The notes: generated by a model from the letters alone, not told the origin. Shown: positions 37,456 through 48,910, numbered from the stretch's first letter. The stretch: DNA of 64,000 nucleotides from Hyposmocoma kahamanoa (GCF_003589595.1 NW_020653945.1:5635461-5699460); one strand, 5' to 3'. A program made the numbers and translations.

Positions 37456-40400
37456 CTGTAAGCGAACAACATACTTACAGCTTTACATTTCGATACCAAA
37501 CAAACACATCTGCAAGCGGAAAGTTCTACACATTGAAATCTAAACATATATAATGGTACACAAAAGACTCAGAACCACTCTAAAAAAATAGACCAAGAAC
37601 ATATTATTTCACAACTAAGCAAAGGGACATTGACAAGTCAAAGTCGTTCATTCGGGATTAGAGGTACCTTTAAGCGTGAAAGAAATCAACTGTGATTTAT
37701 ATTCAAGGGTATTATAAGTAAAACCATTATATGGAGAACTCAGTGAAAGTGCGAATGGAAGAGAGCGCAGTGAGGTAGGTAGTGGTAGTAATAAAAATTG
37801 GAACGGTCCGGACTTACATATCAGTCCTACCTGGTCGGTCGTGTTCAGGACTGGGGTCGGTGAAGGAGCTGGGCCCGTCGCTGGGCGTGCCCAATAGCCG
37901 CGACGCCGGGGAGGCGCTGCTGTGCCCACTGCTGGCCAGCTGCTCGTAACGTGGGCTCTGAAGGGTTAGTGCACTATGCAGAACACTGCGCTATTTGCCA
38001 TTCGAACCGGATGACTTTTGCCATAATTTTGTAAAACATGGTAAAAATATAGTACATATAAATATATATAGTCTTTTGTGACGGGGATTTTTGGAACTTT
38101 GAAATGAATTTTCAATGGTTTGAGCGGTCTGACGGAATTGCTACAAAACGTTATACCTTGCCCCCTATCAAATAGAAGGGGCTGGTGGCTTTCCTAGGGC
38201 TGGGCTGGGGTGTGGGCACCCTGGTAGGCTGCGAAGGCAGGCCCAGAAGCGAGTCCAGCACGTCCTCGAGAGTTGTGGAGCCAGGAGAAGGCAGCGTGAG
38301 GCCCAGGGCCAACGACCGTTGGGACTCTTGCCAGTCTGCAAGCGACCGCGATGTCATGATACTTTTAACGTGATTCACTGTTTGTGTTTTGCGTTTGCAG
38401 TTCGAATGAGTTCTTTGACTCGATTTTCTTTTGGACTTCAAAGTATTTGATCATATTGTGAGTTGTTGTATTTTTTTTTGTATTCTGCATTCTGGTGTCA
38501 TCTACTAAATCAAGCGTCCTTTATATTCAGTGTAGAAATTTTAGTTTTAATTTTTGCTTTGAAATAATTTATAATTAGTATTATGTTTGTGTAAATTAGG
38601 ATACAGTGTGAAAAAAAGGGGAAGGGGTGCAAAATGGTGCTTTAAAACAATAACATGTACATTACTTACTTTGATGTTATTAGATAAAGTGCGTTGGCAG
38701 ACCCTTAGCAAAATTGCTTCACACAAACTGTACGTTAAAACACCAGTGTACCTTAAAAACAAAAACCAAAAAAACGCCACAAAAATAAAAAATAAAACAA
38801 AATATATAAAATAAAACTGAATATATTCAATACAATCGTTACGACTAAAATACAGTGATTGAAACGAATATAAAAGTGAAGAAAGATGTCGACAGTTTAA
38901 ACAAGTTTCTTTGACCTTTGATACTAATTACATAAAGATACCGAGATTCTCTAATATATGAATAGCTATATCTAAAAATTACATTTTGTTTTAGGTACTA
39001 TTTGTTTAATGAATATATAATATATATTTAGATATACAACAATGTAGAGAGCAACTACAGAATATTAACTGTAACAATTTTCTTTAGTTTACAACATTTA
39101 ATAGACGGATAAGTGCTTTTATTGCACAACGGGAAGTAATTTGGTTTCTTGTGTGAACTTTTGACTATTTCAAAACTGTTTTCTACGAGTCGTTTAGTCA
39201 CGGACTAAACGAATTCGTGGCGCAACTTTCGGAATTTCGGCGGTGCGGTTTCTGAACGCAGAACGACAATTTTCTAACCTAATCAGAACCTGTATAATTT
39301 ACTTAGGACCCAATAAAAGGTCCAACATAAATTACGAGGTGATTTAAGTAGAAGGAACTTGAATATTTTGAGACATCAGTCTTTACGTCACTTCTGACCA
39401 CCACTTTGTTTATGGTTCTGATAACTGTTGCCCTAAACGTGACTGCAAGTGTACACTTGCGGTAGCATTACTGGCTCCTAATTTGTGACCTCTATTAAAG
39501 CCTGACAGTGGATACTTGAAAACTTAATACAGAAAATTAGCACCTAAAATAAAATATAGCAACATATTTACAAAAACCTATATAGGTAAGTATGTATTTA
39601 CTAGCAGTAAATTAAAAACTAAGGCTTTGCATTAAAAAGTAAACACACAAAACAAAAATAATTTACTCTGTACATAGCTCATTGTAAAATTACTATAATA
39701 CGAAATAACTGGTTCGCGTGGCAGGTAAAACAGTAATATTGAAGAATTATTATGGCAATATCTTTACAACATAATTACATCTTAACTATTGACTATTTCA
39801 TTTAGTACGATTTTGGGACCTAATTCGTTATTAAGTAGGTACCTTTTGATATGTCAATATTTTTTTTAATAATGTAACATTTATTTAAAGTTCATCAATC
39901 AATTCCAATAACAATAAAAATAAGTTTAAGCAAAATGCACCAACATTGTTAATCTAAAATAATGTATGTACATAATTTTGGCGGTGTGTTGTAAAAGTTA
40001 CCAACATTATTATTTTTTTGTACTGGCAACATTAACATTCAATACAAAGGGTACCGCCAAGATGAAATGTGTCAAAAACTAAAAATAAGCCGCTACAAGC
40101 TAGTGCTTTCGATCTCACGACGCAAAATAACAATACTTGTACGTACAAAACAAATTGCAGTAAAATAGTGCAAAACTGTCACAAAAATAAGAACATAATA
40201 CATAATAATAATGGTCCTGAGTCTTAAACACAGTCTATAAAGCTCTATTACACGTTCCACAAAATAAAATCTCATAGTTCTCAAACCATAAGAGTTTATT
40301 TTACAAACTAAATACACAGAACAGCACATAAACGCACGGAGTATTAACATAATATGGGTTAACAATTCACTGCAGGTTCAGATTTGGTACTAAATGCATT

Positions 40401-43400
40401 TTTTAGCTTGTAACTTTTTCTAAAATTTCGCAATAAAAATCACGCACAGCGCTCGTCAAGTTGGTCGATATAGATTTTTTTTGTACATTGACGCCTGTGG
40501 TAAAGGAATGTGTTTTTATGGATTGCATCTAAGCCTGCAGTGTATAAGTGACGTGGTCACGCTCTCTCACCAGGAGCGGCACGGTGGTCGAGCCGCAGCG
40601 ACGATGGCGGCCGAGGGTGCGGCGGAGGTAAGGCCTCCGATACCACTAGAGGTGTCTGGGGCGATTCTAGCGGTTTTGTACCTGGAAATATTGATTTGTG
40701 TATTAACTTTTACGTAGCTGATTTTTTAAATTTTTGCACACAGGTATCATATAAACGCAAGAATCCTAACGACCTATTAATACTGAATTAGTGTAAACTG
40801 TTTGGAAATCTGAATAGCGACTGACCGACAAAAGAACTCTCAAGCCAATAGAGCTTCTGGCTGGAGCGCGGCGAGGGCTGGCGATCGACGTCGCCGTTGG
40901 CTGGTTCTAACGCCGAGACGTAGTGCACTATCGCTGACGTCACTTCTTTTATCGACGATTGAATTTCCTCCGATGCCTTTGTTGATTGTTGTTGCTGGAG
41001 CAGAGATGACGCTAGCCTGAAAAAGACAATTGTACTTCAGCCACATACCAAAACTGCAATCAATTCATCGTTGCCCGAGAACTTCACTTCAACTGGCACA
41101 AACTAACAACATTTGTTTGTCGAGATATACCTCTCATGTGGCGTTCTAGGCACGTTGTTCAGGCGCTCCTGACTCCTCCATCCGAGGTATGGTTGACGAG
41201 CGCTAAACGAAGATCTCGTCGATGGCGAGCACAGCGGACTGGTGCCGCGAATGCTGCTGCGCGTTGAAGAACACGGGGAGGTCTGGAAACAATAGAACAT
41301 TCTCGAAAATACTTCTCGAAATTGGAAGTCCCTTAAAACTAGTGTACAACATAAAGGTATTTTTAATACGAAACGAAAGTGATTCTTTCGATAACTTGGG
41401 TAAGTCCTATTATGACTTAGAGTCACTTGGAGAAAGGTTCGATTTCACAGCTTATGGAAACGGACTAAGCTTCAATAAGATAAGTGACTCTCCCAGCTCC
41501 AAATAAGATAAAAAAGACCATCCTCAAAGATTAATAGAGGCAAGGTTAAGCTATCTCGAGAGCTTAACGGCCATAACACGATAAGTGGTGTCGATTCCCT
41601 GGAGCGCAATAAAAGTTGATTCATCTCTCTGGTCAACCGATGGCAGTTTTAGCTAGCTGTCAGACTACCAGATTGATAAACGATGTCTTTAATGGTGAGA
41701 GGCAAGCAAGAAATTGTTGATTTAGGTCACAGACCAGAGTCCGTGGTTTAGGTGCAGCTTTAGGAAATAATGAGTAATTAAAGGAAGTAGACACGAATAG
41801 GATAAAAGAGTTTACAACTTTCTAAGAAAAATTGTGTATAATGCGATGTGACCTTGGACAATGGCAATGGCGCACCTTACGTGATGAAGTGATCACAACA
41901 CTTACTTGATTCGAGTTAAGCCGGCTAGTGGACCAACGTCCGAAGCTGGTGGTGTGGGGCGACAGCTGTGGAGGTGGTGGTTGCGCATTGGCGCCGCCGA
42001 GGCTGCCCAGAGAGGTGGTCTTCGAATTAAGCCCGCTCCACCGCGTGGCCGACGCGGCCGCGTCTGATAGTCGCTTACGCAGCAGGAAGCCCTCGCGGGG
42101 AGCTGGGGCGTTTTTGTACCTGTGAGCAAAATGATAATTTGTACATTTCATTCATTATTATTCTATTGGATAAGGCAAAAGATAACGAGAGTTTGTATAA
42201 TGGTAAAATCTCTTAAAGTGTGCTCTTAAAGGTGATTATTCCATAAATATAAGAGATACCAAAAAGCTTTAAAGCGATAATGAAAGCACGTAAGGATCAT
42301 TTCATTGCATGAGACGAATAAAATGGGAACAGCAGAAGTTGGTCAAATTTAATAAAATGTTATTTATTTTGTATGAAAAAAAAATTATTACATTTGCTGT
42401 CCCGATTTTTTTCATCCCATACAATGAAATGATCCTTACATGAAACTGAGTCGATCAGCACTAAAAGAAAAATTTAATAAATTTTATTCATTATTATGGG
42501 CAACTCACACTTGACTAAATAATTGACTATGCCATTATATTTTTATTCAAATAAAATATATTTTGATTACTTTATTTATAGCAGTTTTATTATCTGTTAA
42601 CTTATTGTTGCCTCTTACAGTAGTAAAACTGAAGCCTCTACAAATGTCATATTAAATGTATGGAATCGTTTAATGTTAAAACTGGAAATGTCTAGTCTTA
42701 TTTTTAAAAAGTTATTGATGTCGATTTACTCATTAGGTAACGTACTTTCGATATCAGTTTAAAGGTTTTTGATATCCGTTATATTTATGGAATATTCGCA
42801 TGACCACACTTAACGATTACACTCTGTATATACGACATACTCTCCAGTCCCAGCAGTGTATATGCCTATACAACACAAGAATGTGACAAAGCCAGGTCAC
42901 ATAGCGGAGCGTAATACAATTAGGACGTTAATCGACAAAGAGGCTCTTTACCGCTGCCGCCCGTCTCCGAGTTCTGTCGGTCCGCTGCGGCCGTGAGAAA
43001 TGGGCAATTGGGGATTGAATCACACGTACAATAAAATTGAACACGTCGTGGATGTGGTGAAAGTGACTTGGAATATTCCAGTTCATTAATTATGAATTAA
43101 TTACCAAATAGTATTTTGACTTAAAAAAAAAATTTGTATAGTCAGCAACATAAGTTAAAAAGTTTTGTTGCAGACTTATATTTACTTTAATTATGATTTA
43201 GATTTAGCGACACTTAGGTACTTAAGAAATTAGTGAAATAACAAAAATTTGAAACTACTATTTGATCATTATTTGATTTTTAGTTCGGGTCTTAATCATG
43301 TATAAAACGTATTTTAATCACCTCGACGTTTCGGACGTATTGTATCGTCCATGGTCTTGAAGGGACTGAAGAGGCGGGTGTTACTAGACCGACACATCAA

Positions 43401-46400
43401 GTATCGCCCGACAAGTTGCTGGATGTCATGAGTGTTGTGTCGTTTGGTCTAGTGACAACCATAGCGCACAAATAAATAATTAACACCAAGTGCGGGTAGT
43501 TAGAAAAACTCGTACGGCTAGAAAATGTTGACACCAGCCTCTTCACTTCCTTCGAGACCATGGATGTTGCAATACGACCGAAACGTCGTGGTATTTAAAG
43601 AAATATATGTATTATACATGATTAAGTCCCGAACTAAAATAAAAATAATGATCAAATAGTAGTTTCAAATTTTTGTTATTTCACTAATTTCTTAAGTACC
43701 TAAGTGTCGCTAGCCAGAGTCCACTAAATCTAAATCATAAATATAAGTCTGCAACAAAACTTTTTAACTTACCGACAAACTAACAAAGACATAGTTACCA
43801 AAGTTCGCGAGTATTTATAAATGCCTTGTTCAACATAAGTTTACGTTGGCAAGTAACACATGTACGGTTGTTTTTTTTTTGTACAATTATATAATAGGTT
43901 CACGTGTTCCCTAATACCGTCTGCCTATTAAATACCTATTACAGGTTGTATGATCAGCTGACTCAAGTGGGTATGTTCGCAGCCGAGCACTTAAGGGTGC
44001 TATTTTGTTTTCCATTTCTCAATACTTCCGAGTTTTGAATAGTACTCGAACCTTCGTTCATTGAAGTTAAAATGCCTCTTCATATAGCAGTGTACATTGT
44101 AATTAATGGAGTTAAAAATGATAAATGTAAATGTACACCTTCGGCTGAATTCGTAAACCTTGTAACCTCAATTAATGTGAACTTTTGTGTAACTAGGCTC
44201 ATAAAGAATTACTAGAAATAATTATATGACAAGTTATGAATATACCTTTATACCTAAAAGAGGGTCTATAAATTATATTTTAAGCTTTACTTGTTCGGTA
44301 TTGAGTAAAAAAGGGACTTCGTCCAAAAACGAAGTTAAGAAGTTTTCAAATGTAGCCGACGACATGCGAAAATGTAAAAATTTATACTATTGGTTCAAAA
44401 TAAAGCCAAATTCTTAAAATTACTTAAATGAACGCCGACAAAAATAGATATAAATAAAAACTCACCATTCGGGCACATTGAGCTTCTGCAACGATCGCTG
44501 GACACGCAACTCGTGCTCGGAAAGCACGCGGTCCGAATTCTTCTGCAACTCGTTTTCTGGGGGCTACAACAAAGAAACAATACCTTAACCCAAAGACAAT
44601 CACTTCGTTGACAAATAGGTGTGATAAACAGAAAGCAAACAACGCTACCTACCTACAAGTATTTGGAAGCCACAAGATCGGGGTGATATAGGTATAAAAT
44701 CTCTTTACGAAAGCAGAAGTAAGAAATAATACTTTTTTTTAAATAATAAATTTATTACAAAATTTACTTTAAATATAATACACAGTACGAGTGAATTTAT
44801 ATCCAAGATGAATTTACCGAATCTTCGACGTCATCTACAGGAGCTAAACGGTACATTGACCCAAAGAACGTATTTGTCTCAGAAGTGTTGCCACATGTAT
44901 GCTTTTGTACATTTTCCACATTAAAGTCTTTTAATGGCGACGAATCTATCATTCTCCCTTCAAGTTTCAAGGTTTGGTAAATTTTGTAAATAGCAAACTT
45001 CGCATATTCCGTTTCCTCGTCATCTTCCGTGACATCAGGGAAGATTACGTCCCGGCATTGCGATTGGCTTACAATTTCCTCACATGCTAATGAGTCTCTG
45101 CTCAAGAAATTGTCGTTTAAACTAAATATATCCATAATTTCAGACCAAGATGTACAAACAGTTAGAGAACTATTTGTCTCTTCATATTCTAATTTTTCTG
45201 CGTTGTCCCAATTTTTACTAGCATTACTTCTCGTCTCATGATGTACTAATTCTGCAATACCATATATACTTTCGTTCCAAGAGGCTGAATCGTTATGTAC
45301 CGAACTGAGACTAAAATTGACTTTCTTCTTCTTTTTCAAAGTCGACGTTCCAAACATGATCTTGTTTTCAATTGGTTGAAGCATTTTATTTTCAAAATCG
45401 TTATAGTCTGGTATCTCGTTATTGTCAAATTCCTTTTCCCGTTCTGATGATACAATTATTGATTGATTGTTATCGATTTCTATATTTTGTAGATCTGAGA
45501 TTGGTGGTGGCGGTACATTTTGCAATAACCTGGTGAAGAAAGCACGAACTCTTTCATCATTTTCATTATATTGTTTTTCTTTCGAATCATGCGGCTGTTT
45601 TGACTCCTCAACAAGTGATGTAACTCTTCTCGACACGTTATTGATCGAAAGATCGCTGTTCGCACGTGATTTGGTTGAATTTTTTCGTTTTGCATCGAAT
45701 CTTCTAATACAAATTTTGGAAGTCCATTGAACGTGTTTGCATCTGAATCCGTTCACGGTTATAGAGTTTTCTTCTTCGGATTCACTTCTTGGAATATCAG
45801 GATATTTAGTGTAGTAGAGATCCCTTGACAATGGCTTCGCAAATACATGTTCAGGTAGCACTTCATCGAATGGTTCCAACTCCACGGTATCCCACACAGA
45901 GTCTAAACAATACCAAAATCCATTCTTTTCAAGCACTTCCTCCGTCGTAAGTAGCACTACAGACACCATTTCCAGTTAAACGTTTTTCGTGCTACATGCA
46001 AAGGGATACTGTCACGATATGCGAAATATGTTTGTTGAGTTAAGTAAATATTTACCAAAGGATTACAGAAGAATTCTTTGTTAGTTAGTTAACGATCATT
46101 AAAAAGTAATTTTTGTACAGCGTTATTGTTGTTCTAAGTAATTTGGCAAATCCTATGTCTTATTTATGTTTATTTTCTAATGAAGTTTACAGTCGTTATT
46201 TTGTTTTGAAAACGGTTAATTGACGCAGATTATTACTTGAGGATCATTTTAAGTGTTAATAGCGCTTGTGATCTGAAAAGTTTTTCACATGAGGCACATG
46301 TTTCTGATCTTTCAATGTGGCACTATGGATATTACCTGAAAGGAGATTGGGTTGGGACTCACCCGCACGTCAGATGAAGCAAGAAGTGCGCAAGGGCCCA

Positions 46401-46865
46401 GGAGTCCTACACTTTCCCAGCAAGTCATGACCACAAGGAACGTGTGGCGTACACGCGCCAATGTCCGTTGCCCCCTACACTTGCATACTGGCTGTATTAT
46501 CGCACTGTGATGCACTAGTGAGTTTGCAATACTACGTTACGTAAGTTCTCATATCGCACTTGATAACCAACTCTTTTAATTAAAACAGGTATACTTAAAG
46601 CATCTACACACAAAGCTACGAGAGTCGTTGAGAGGAAGTGAAAGAAGCAAGCTGCAATATCGAAGCGGAAAGCGTTTGCCAATCAAATGAGAATAACGTT
46701 GCCTATTGAACGTCAAAATCTAATTACAAGACTGAACCGGAGCGACCGCGGGGCTTCAGAGCTTAAGGTCGCTCTTCGGGCTGGGGCCTGAGCTGGGGCT
46801 GGGTCTGGCATGCGTCGGGTCGGACTTACGCGTCGGCCACTGCGGTAGTCCGCATCGTGCCTCAT
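36239..46865 (-). CDS. nine-exon Ser/Pro-rich protein with MYND-like zinc finger; candidate apical-junction (AJM1-like) protein
   Basis: Exons with matching phases: 46865-46830, 44563-44466, 42119-41906, 41282-41131, 41016-40826, 40681-40571, 38335-38157, 37957-37831, 37455-36239; total 775 codons including stop. Seen: an N-terminal element around H-E-L-R-V-Q-R-S-L-Q-K-L-N-V-P-E-W; long Ser/Pro/Arg-rich disordered segments; a helical Q-rich stretch (exon 5); and a C-terminal eight-ligand Cys/His cluster at residues 451-496 (C-x4-C, C-x2-C, Y-C-S-K-E-C, W-E-K-H, C) followed by a folded region of about 200 residues. Known: this Cys/His pattern is MYND-like. The combination of a disordered scaffold, zinc cluster and C-terminal alpha/beta region resembles AJM1-type junction proteins. 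That name is inference from memory of the family. The true N-terminus and upstream exons are uncertain. A nested gene lies in the first intron. Confidence 0.8.
37831..37957 (-). CDS. junction-type protein, exon 8
   Basis: Acceptor acccttcag, donor GTAGGA; phase 0 in, 1 out. 42 codons, Ser/Pro-rich (S-G-H-S-S-A-S-P-A-S-R). Notably GC-rich against an AT-rich background. Confidence 0.8.
38157..38335 (-). CDS. junction-type protein, exon 7
   Basis: Acceptor cgcttgcag, donor GTATAA; phase 1 in, 0 out. 59 codons including L-E-D-V-L-D-S-L-L-G-L-P. The same frame continues upstream of the acceptor to an ATG at 38357, which could start a shorter isoform. Confidence 0.75.
40571..40681 (-). CDS. junction-type protein, exon 6
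   Basis: Acceptor atatttccag, donor GTGAGA; phase 1 in and out. 36 codons, Pro-rich (A-L-P-P-P-H-P-R-P-P). The opposite strand also looks open here because the exon is GC-rich. The upper boundary could be off by one base. Confidence 0.7.
40826..41016 (-). CDS. junction-type protein, exon 5
   Basis: Acceptor ctttttcag, donor GTCAGT; phase 2 in, 1 out. 63 codons with Q-Q-Q-Q then an amphipathic-looking helix (S-E-E-I-Q-S-S-I-K-E-V) and L-Y-W-L-E-S-S-F-V. A different frame of this stretch is also open; only this one fits both neighbours' phases. Confidence 0.75.
41131..41282 (-). CDS. junction-type protein, exon 4
   Basis: Acceptor tgtttccag, donor GTATAT; phase 0 in, 2 out. 50 codons rich in Ser, Thr, Arg and Pro, the kind of segment that is often phosphorylated. 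Confidence 0.75.
41906..42119 (-). CDS. junction-type protein, exon 3
   Basis: Acceptor gctcacag, donor GTAAGT; phase 2 in, 0 out. 71 codons: Y-K-N-A-P-A-P-R-E-G-F, then Ser/Thr/Gly-rich sequence with P-P-P-P. GC-rich. Confidence 0.8.
42291..42440. mobile_element. palindromic MITE in the junction-gene intron
   Basis: The arms taaggatcatttcattg and caatgaaatgatcctta are perfect inverted repeats at the two ends. The middle carries a further gttatttattttg/AT-rich hairpin. About 145 bp, non-coding. Confidence 0.6.
43139..43797. mobile_element. long foldback element (~175-bp arms)
   Basis: Arms about 43139-43315 and 43612-43797, sharing inverted blocks such as aagttaaaaagttttgttgc, agcgacacttaggtacttaa and gaaactactatttgatcatt. 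The centre has cctcgacgtttcgg..gtattg blocks. A fragment of its inner arm (attaagtccc..ttaaaaatcaaataatg) also occurs at about 7300-7350. Confidence 0.65.
44466..44563 (-). CDS. junction-type protein, exon 2
   Basis: Acceptor tgttgtag, donor GTGAGT; phase 0 in, 2 out. 32 codons predicting a charged helix that runs into V-P-E-W across the splice. Codon use and splice fit support it although it is short. Confidence 0.75.
44751..44756 (-). terminator. poly(A) signal of the nested gene
   Basis: AATAAA on the - strand 41 bases after the stop codon, followed about 10 bases later by eight A's in the genome. The A run could be chance, or the relic of a retroposed poly(A) tail. Confidence 0.6.
44797..45969 (-). 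CDS. intronless gene of unknown function nested in an intron
   Basis: A single open frame of 390 codons from ATG (context GGAAATGG) to TAA, far longer than chance allows in this AT-rich DNA. I do not recognise the protein. Seen: a hydrophobic, aromatic N-terminal part with W19 and W26 and acidic patches (residues 1-60), a basic patch (K/R at 85-100), V-P-P-P-P-I near 152-157, a run of five Lys at 212-216, and Asn/Ser/Glu-rich low-complexity sequence elsewhere. No signal peptide, membrane segment or zinc motif. It lies wholly inside the first known intron of the junction-type gene (44564-46829), same strand. It may be a retrocopy or a fast-evolving lineage-specific gene. Poly(A) signal: see 44751-44756. 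Confidence 0.7.
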   Translation of the reverse strand: MVSVVLLTTEEVLEKNGFWYCLDSVWDTVELEPFDEVLPEHVFAKPLSRDLYYTKYPDIPRSESEEENSITVNGFRCKHVQWTSKICIRRFDAKRKNSTKSRANSDLSINNVSRRVTSLVEESKQPHDSKEKQYNENDERVRAFFTRLLQNVPPPPISDLQNIEIDNNQSIIVSSEREKEFDNNEIPDYNDFENKMLQPIENKIMFGTSTLKKKKKVNFSLSSVHNDSASWNESIYGIAELVHHETRSNASKNWDNAEKLEYEETNSSLTVCTSWSEIMDIFSLNDNFLSRDSLACEEIVSQSQCRDVIFPDVTEDDEETEYAKFAIYKIYQTLKLEGRMIDSSPLKDFNVENVQKHTCGNTSETNTFFGSMYRLAPVDDVEDSVNSSWI

Positions 46866-46960
46866 GGACTCGGGCCGCGGGGACAGGCGGCGGTGCCACT
46901 GCCTCCCGCCAGACTGAGGCGCGGCGCGTGTCCTTGGACATGGCGCATGCGTCAATTTGC
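46830..46960 (-). CDS. junction-type protein, 5'-most exon recognised (left edge uncertain)
   Basis: The donor at 46829 is GTAAGT, and the frame R-H-D-A-D-Y-R-S-G-R-R ends in phase 0, fitting exon 2. The frame stays open up to about 46960, where a stop precedes it. No convincing acceptor is seen, so either the ATG at 46865 is the start or the exon continues from an unseen upstream exon. GC-rich, CpG-rich patch. Confidence 0.55.
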
Positions 46961-47832
46961 CACCCTTACTACTGGTTCCACTTCTAGTTCCTTTATCTTA
47001 TGACTATTGTGACGGTACATTCTGCTTTAGACTCCTTGTTGCTTCAAATTGACACATTTTGGTCCAAAGCTCACATTGGAATATTTGGTAATGTTTTGGT
47101 GGTGTAATCCATTATTTTCACGCGTAACAAATATAGAGAAGCTATGTTCTTACGTGTTAAAACTTTACAATGATCGTGTCAGGTAAACGGAAGCTACCCG
47201 TATTTCAATTATTTAAGAAACTGTTTCAGATCGCGCTATTATATAGGTTTCGTGAATACTTCTTGTTGTGTAGGTGTGTGATTGGTCGACACGACACAGA
47301 AGTACTTACCTCTATGATTTAATTATTCAAGATCAAAATTAATATTTATGGTTCACTATGGTTCCAGCAACGGGTTATTATAATCAATTTATTAAACTAA
47401 ATACTTAAAAGGGTAAATTAAGTTATGTAATTGTTGTTCGCTACATTGCGTGCATATTTCTGACAATATCAACAAGTACTTTGACTTTGTCAACACATGT
47501 AACGTGTGACGTGACACTGAAATATTCACATATTTGTAACATGCGACCTTTTCTGCATGACTTTTGAAGAACTTTCAATGAGTTTATAGGTATGGAGCAT
47601 ACTCCACTCACTCTCGTCATACATAATGACGAGACAGTGGCAGGGGTAAAAGGTCTCCTGAGTGGCTCATGATGACAGGGTATTGCTCCTGTGGGCGTTT
47701 TAATATACGTATTCCATTAAACAAGGGAAGACGTGATGCTGAGGGACGCATGGAATGTGGACCGTGACCTATATAACAACACAATAAGTACTTCAGTGGA
47801 TATAAGCATGCCTATACGTGGGGCACACTATA

Positions 47833-48910
47833 AGTTTCCGGAATGAATAAGAAAAAAATACTATAAATGGTCAGAAATGAATTTATTGTTTCTCAAAATA
47901 TTCTCCGTTAGCGTTAATGCACTTTTTCATACGAATGAACCAATTTTGAAAGCATTTATACCATCCCTCCGTGAAACATATTTTTCATACTCTTCGATCG
48001 TGGTGCAAGATGATACGGCGTTTACGGTTATTTTTACTTTTAGAGTTTGTCAATAACTTCCGGCAAACAAATGGTCGTGTACCAATCACTATTCATGGTA
48101 CAACGATTTTCCAAAGCAACAGTAGCCACGTGTCCAGTTTTATTAAAAAAAGAAGCAATCATCCGCTTAGAGGTACTTTCCACGCGCGCCACTTTGGTTG
48201 GTTTCGGCTCATCCGAAACACCCATACGCTCGATTACTGCTTTGTTTTGGGATCGTAACTATAAATCCATGTTTTGTCACTCCTTACTATGTCTCTTACC
48301 AAATTTGACGCCCCTTCGTTGAATCTGGTAAGCATGGCATTGCACCAAGTGACGCGATCCATTTTTTAAGCCTCAGACAAATTGTGTGGGATCCACCGAG
48401 AGCACAGCTTTTTCACACCCAAATGTTTGTGTAGTATTGATTGTATTTGACTCATGCCTGTGCCTAAACATGCACGCATCTCATGGTATGTCACATGCCT
48501 ATCTGTTTTGATCATACGGCAAAGCATCGATGTTTTTGTTGTTCACAGCAGTGGACGGGCGACTATCATGAAACTCGTCACTGAGATTCACACGATCGCG
48601 TTTGAATTCTGCAAACCAGCTATAAATAGTCGTCTTGCATGGTGCTTCATCGCCAAAAGCAGTTTGAAGCCGAGCGAAGTTCCGCTGAGCTGTTAAATTA
48701 CACTTAAAGTCGTAGAAAATCATACTACGAAAATTTTCACGAGTTAAATCCATGGTGATGTAGACAACCAATTTCTAAAATGACGCCACAATGTAAAAAC
48801 AAGTGACAGTCAGATGAAACAATCTGTATTTTACAGCCAAAGAGTTGCATTTTCAAATGTAGTAATTACTTTTTAAATATTATTTATGTAAGTGGCCTGT
48901 TCCGGAAACT
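47833..48910 (-). mobile_element. mariner element, internally deleted
   Basis: The inverted ends agtttccggaa sit at both edges, each flanked by TA, the mariner target duplication. The total of 1078 bp is shorter than the usual 1.3 kb. The element carries the broken transposase at 48753-47883. Confidence 0.8.
47883..48753 (-). pseudogene. mariner transposase, broken
   Basis: The N-terminal HTH part is intact for about 83 residues (M-D-L-T-R-E-N-F..., then Y-S-W-F-A-E-F-K). A later piece carries D-E-P-K-P-T-K-V next to the catalytic region, and the C-terminus N-A-N-G-E-Y-F-E-K-Q then TAA is recognisable. The pieces are in different frames, and the segment between the DNA-binding and catalytic regions is deleted. 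Not functional. Confidence 0.8.

Noticed and set aside
36996..37553. Several frames overlapping the zinc-cluster exon
   Set aside because: Shadows of the real - strand frame 36239-37455.
40481..40717. + strand frame with an apparent ATG and GTAAGG donor (M-A-A-E-G-A-A-E)
   Set aside because: It is the antisense of exon 6 of the - strand gene, whose phases fit on both sides; the + strand reading has no partner exon.
46312..46515. 67-codon - strand frame with a GTGAGT and a pyrimidine-rich AG nearby
   Set aside because: It would sit between two exons that already join in phase, and its composition is not convincing; left as non-coding.
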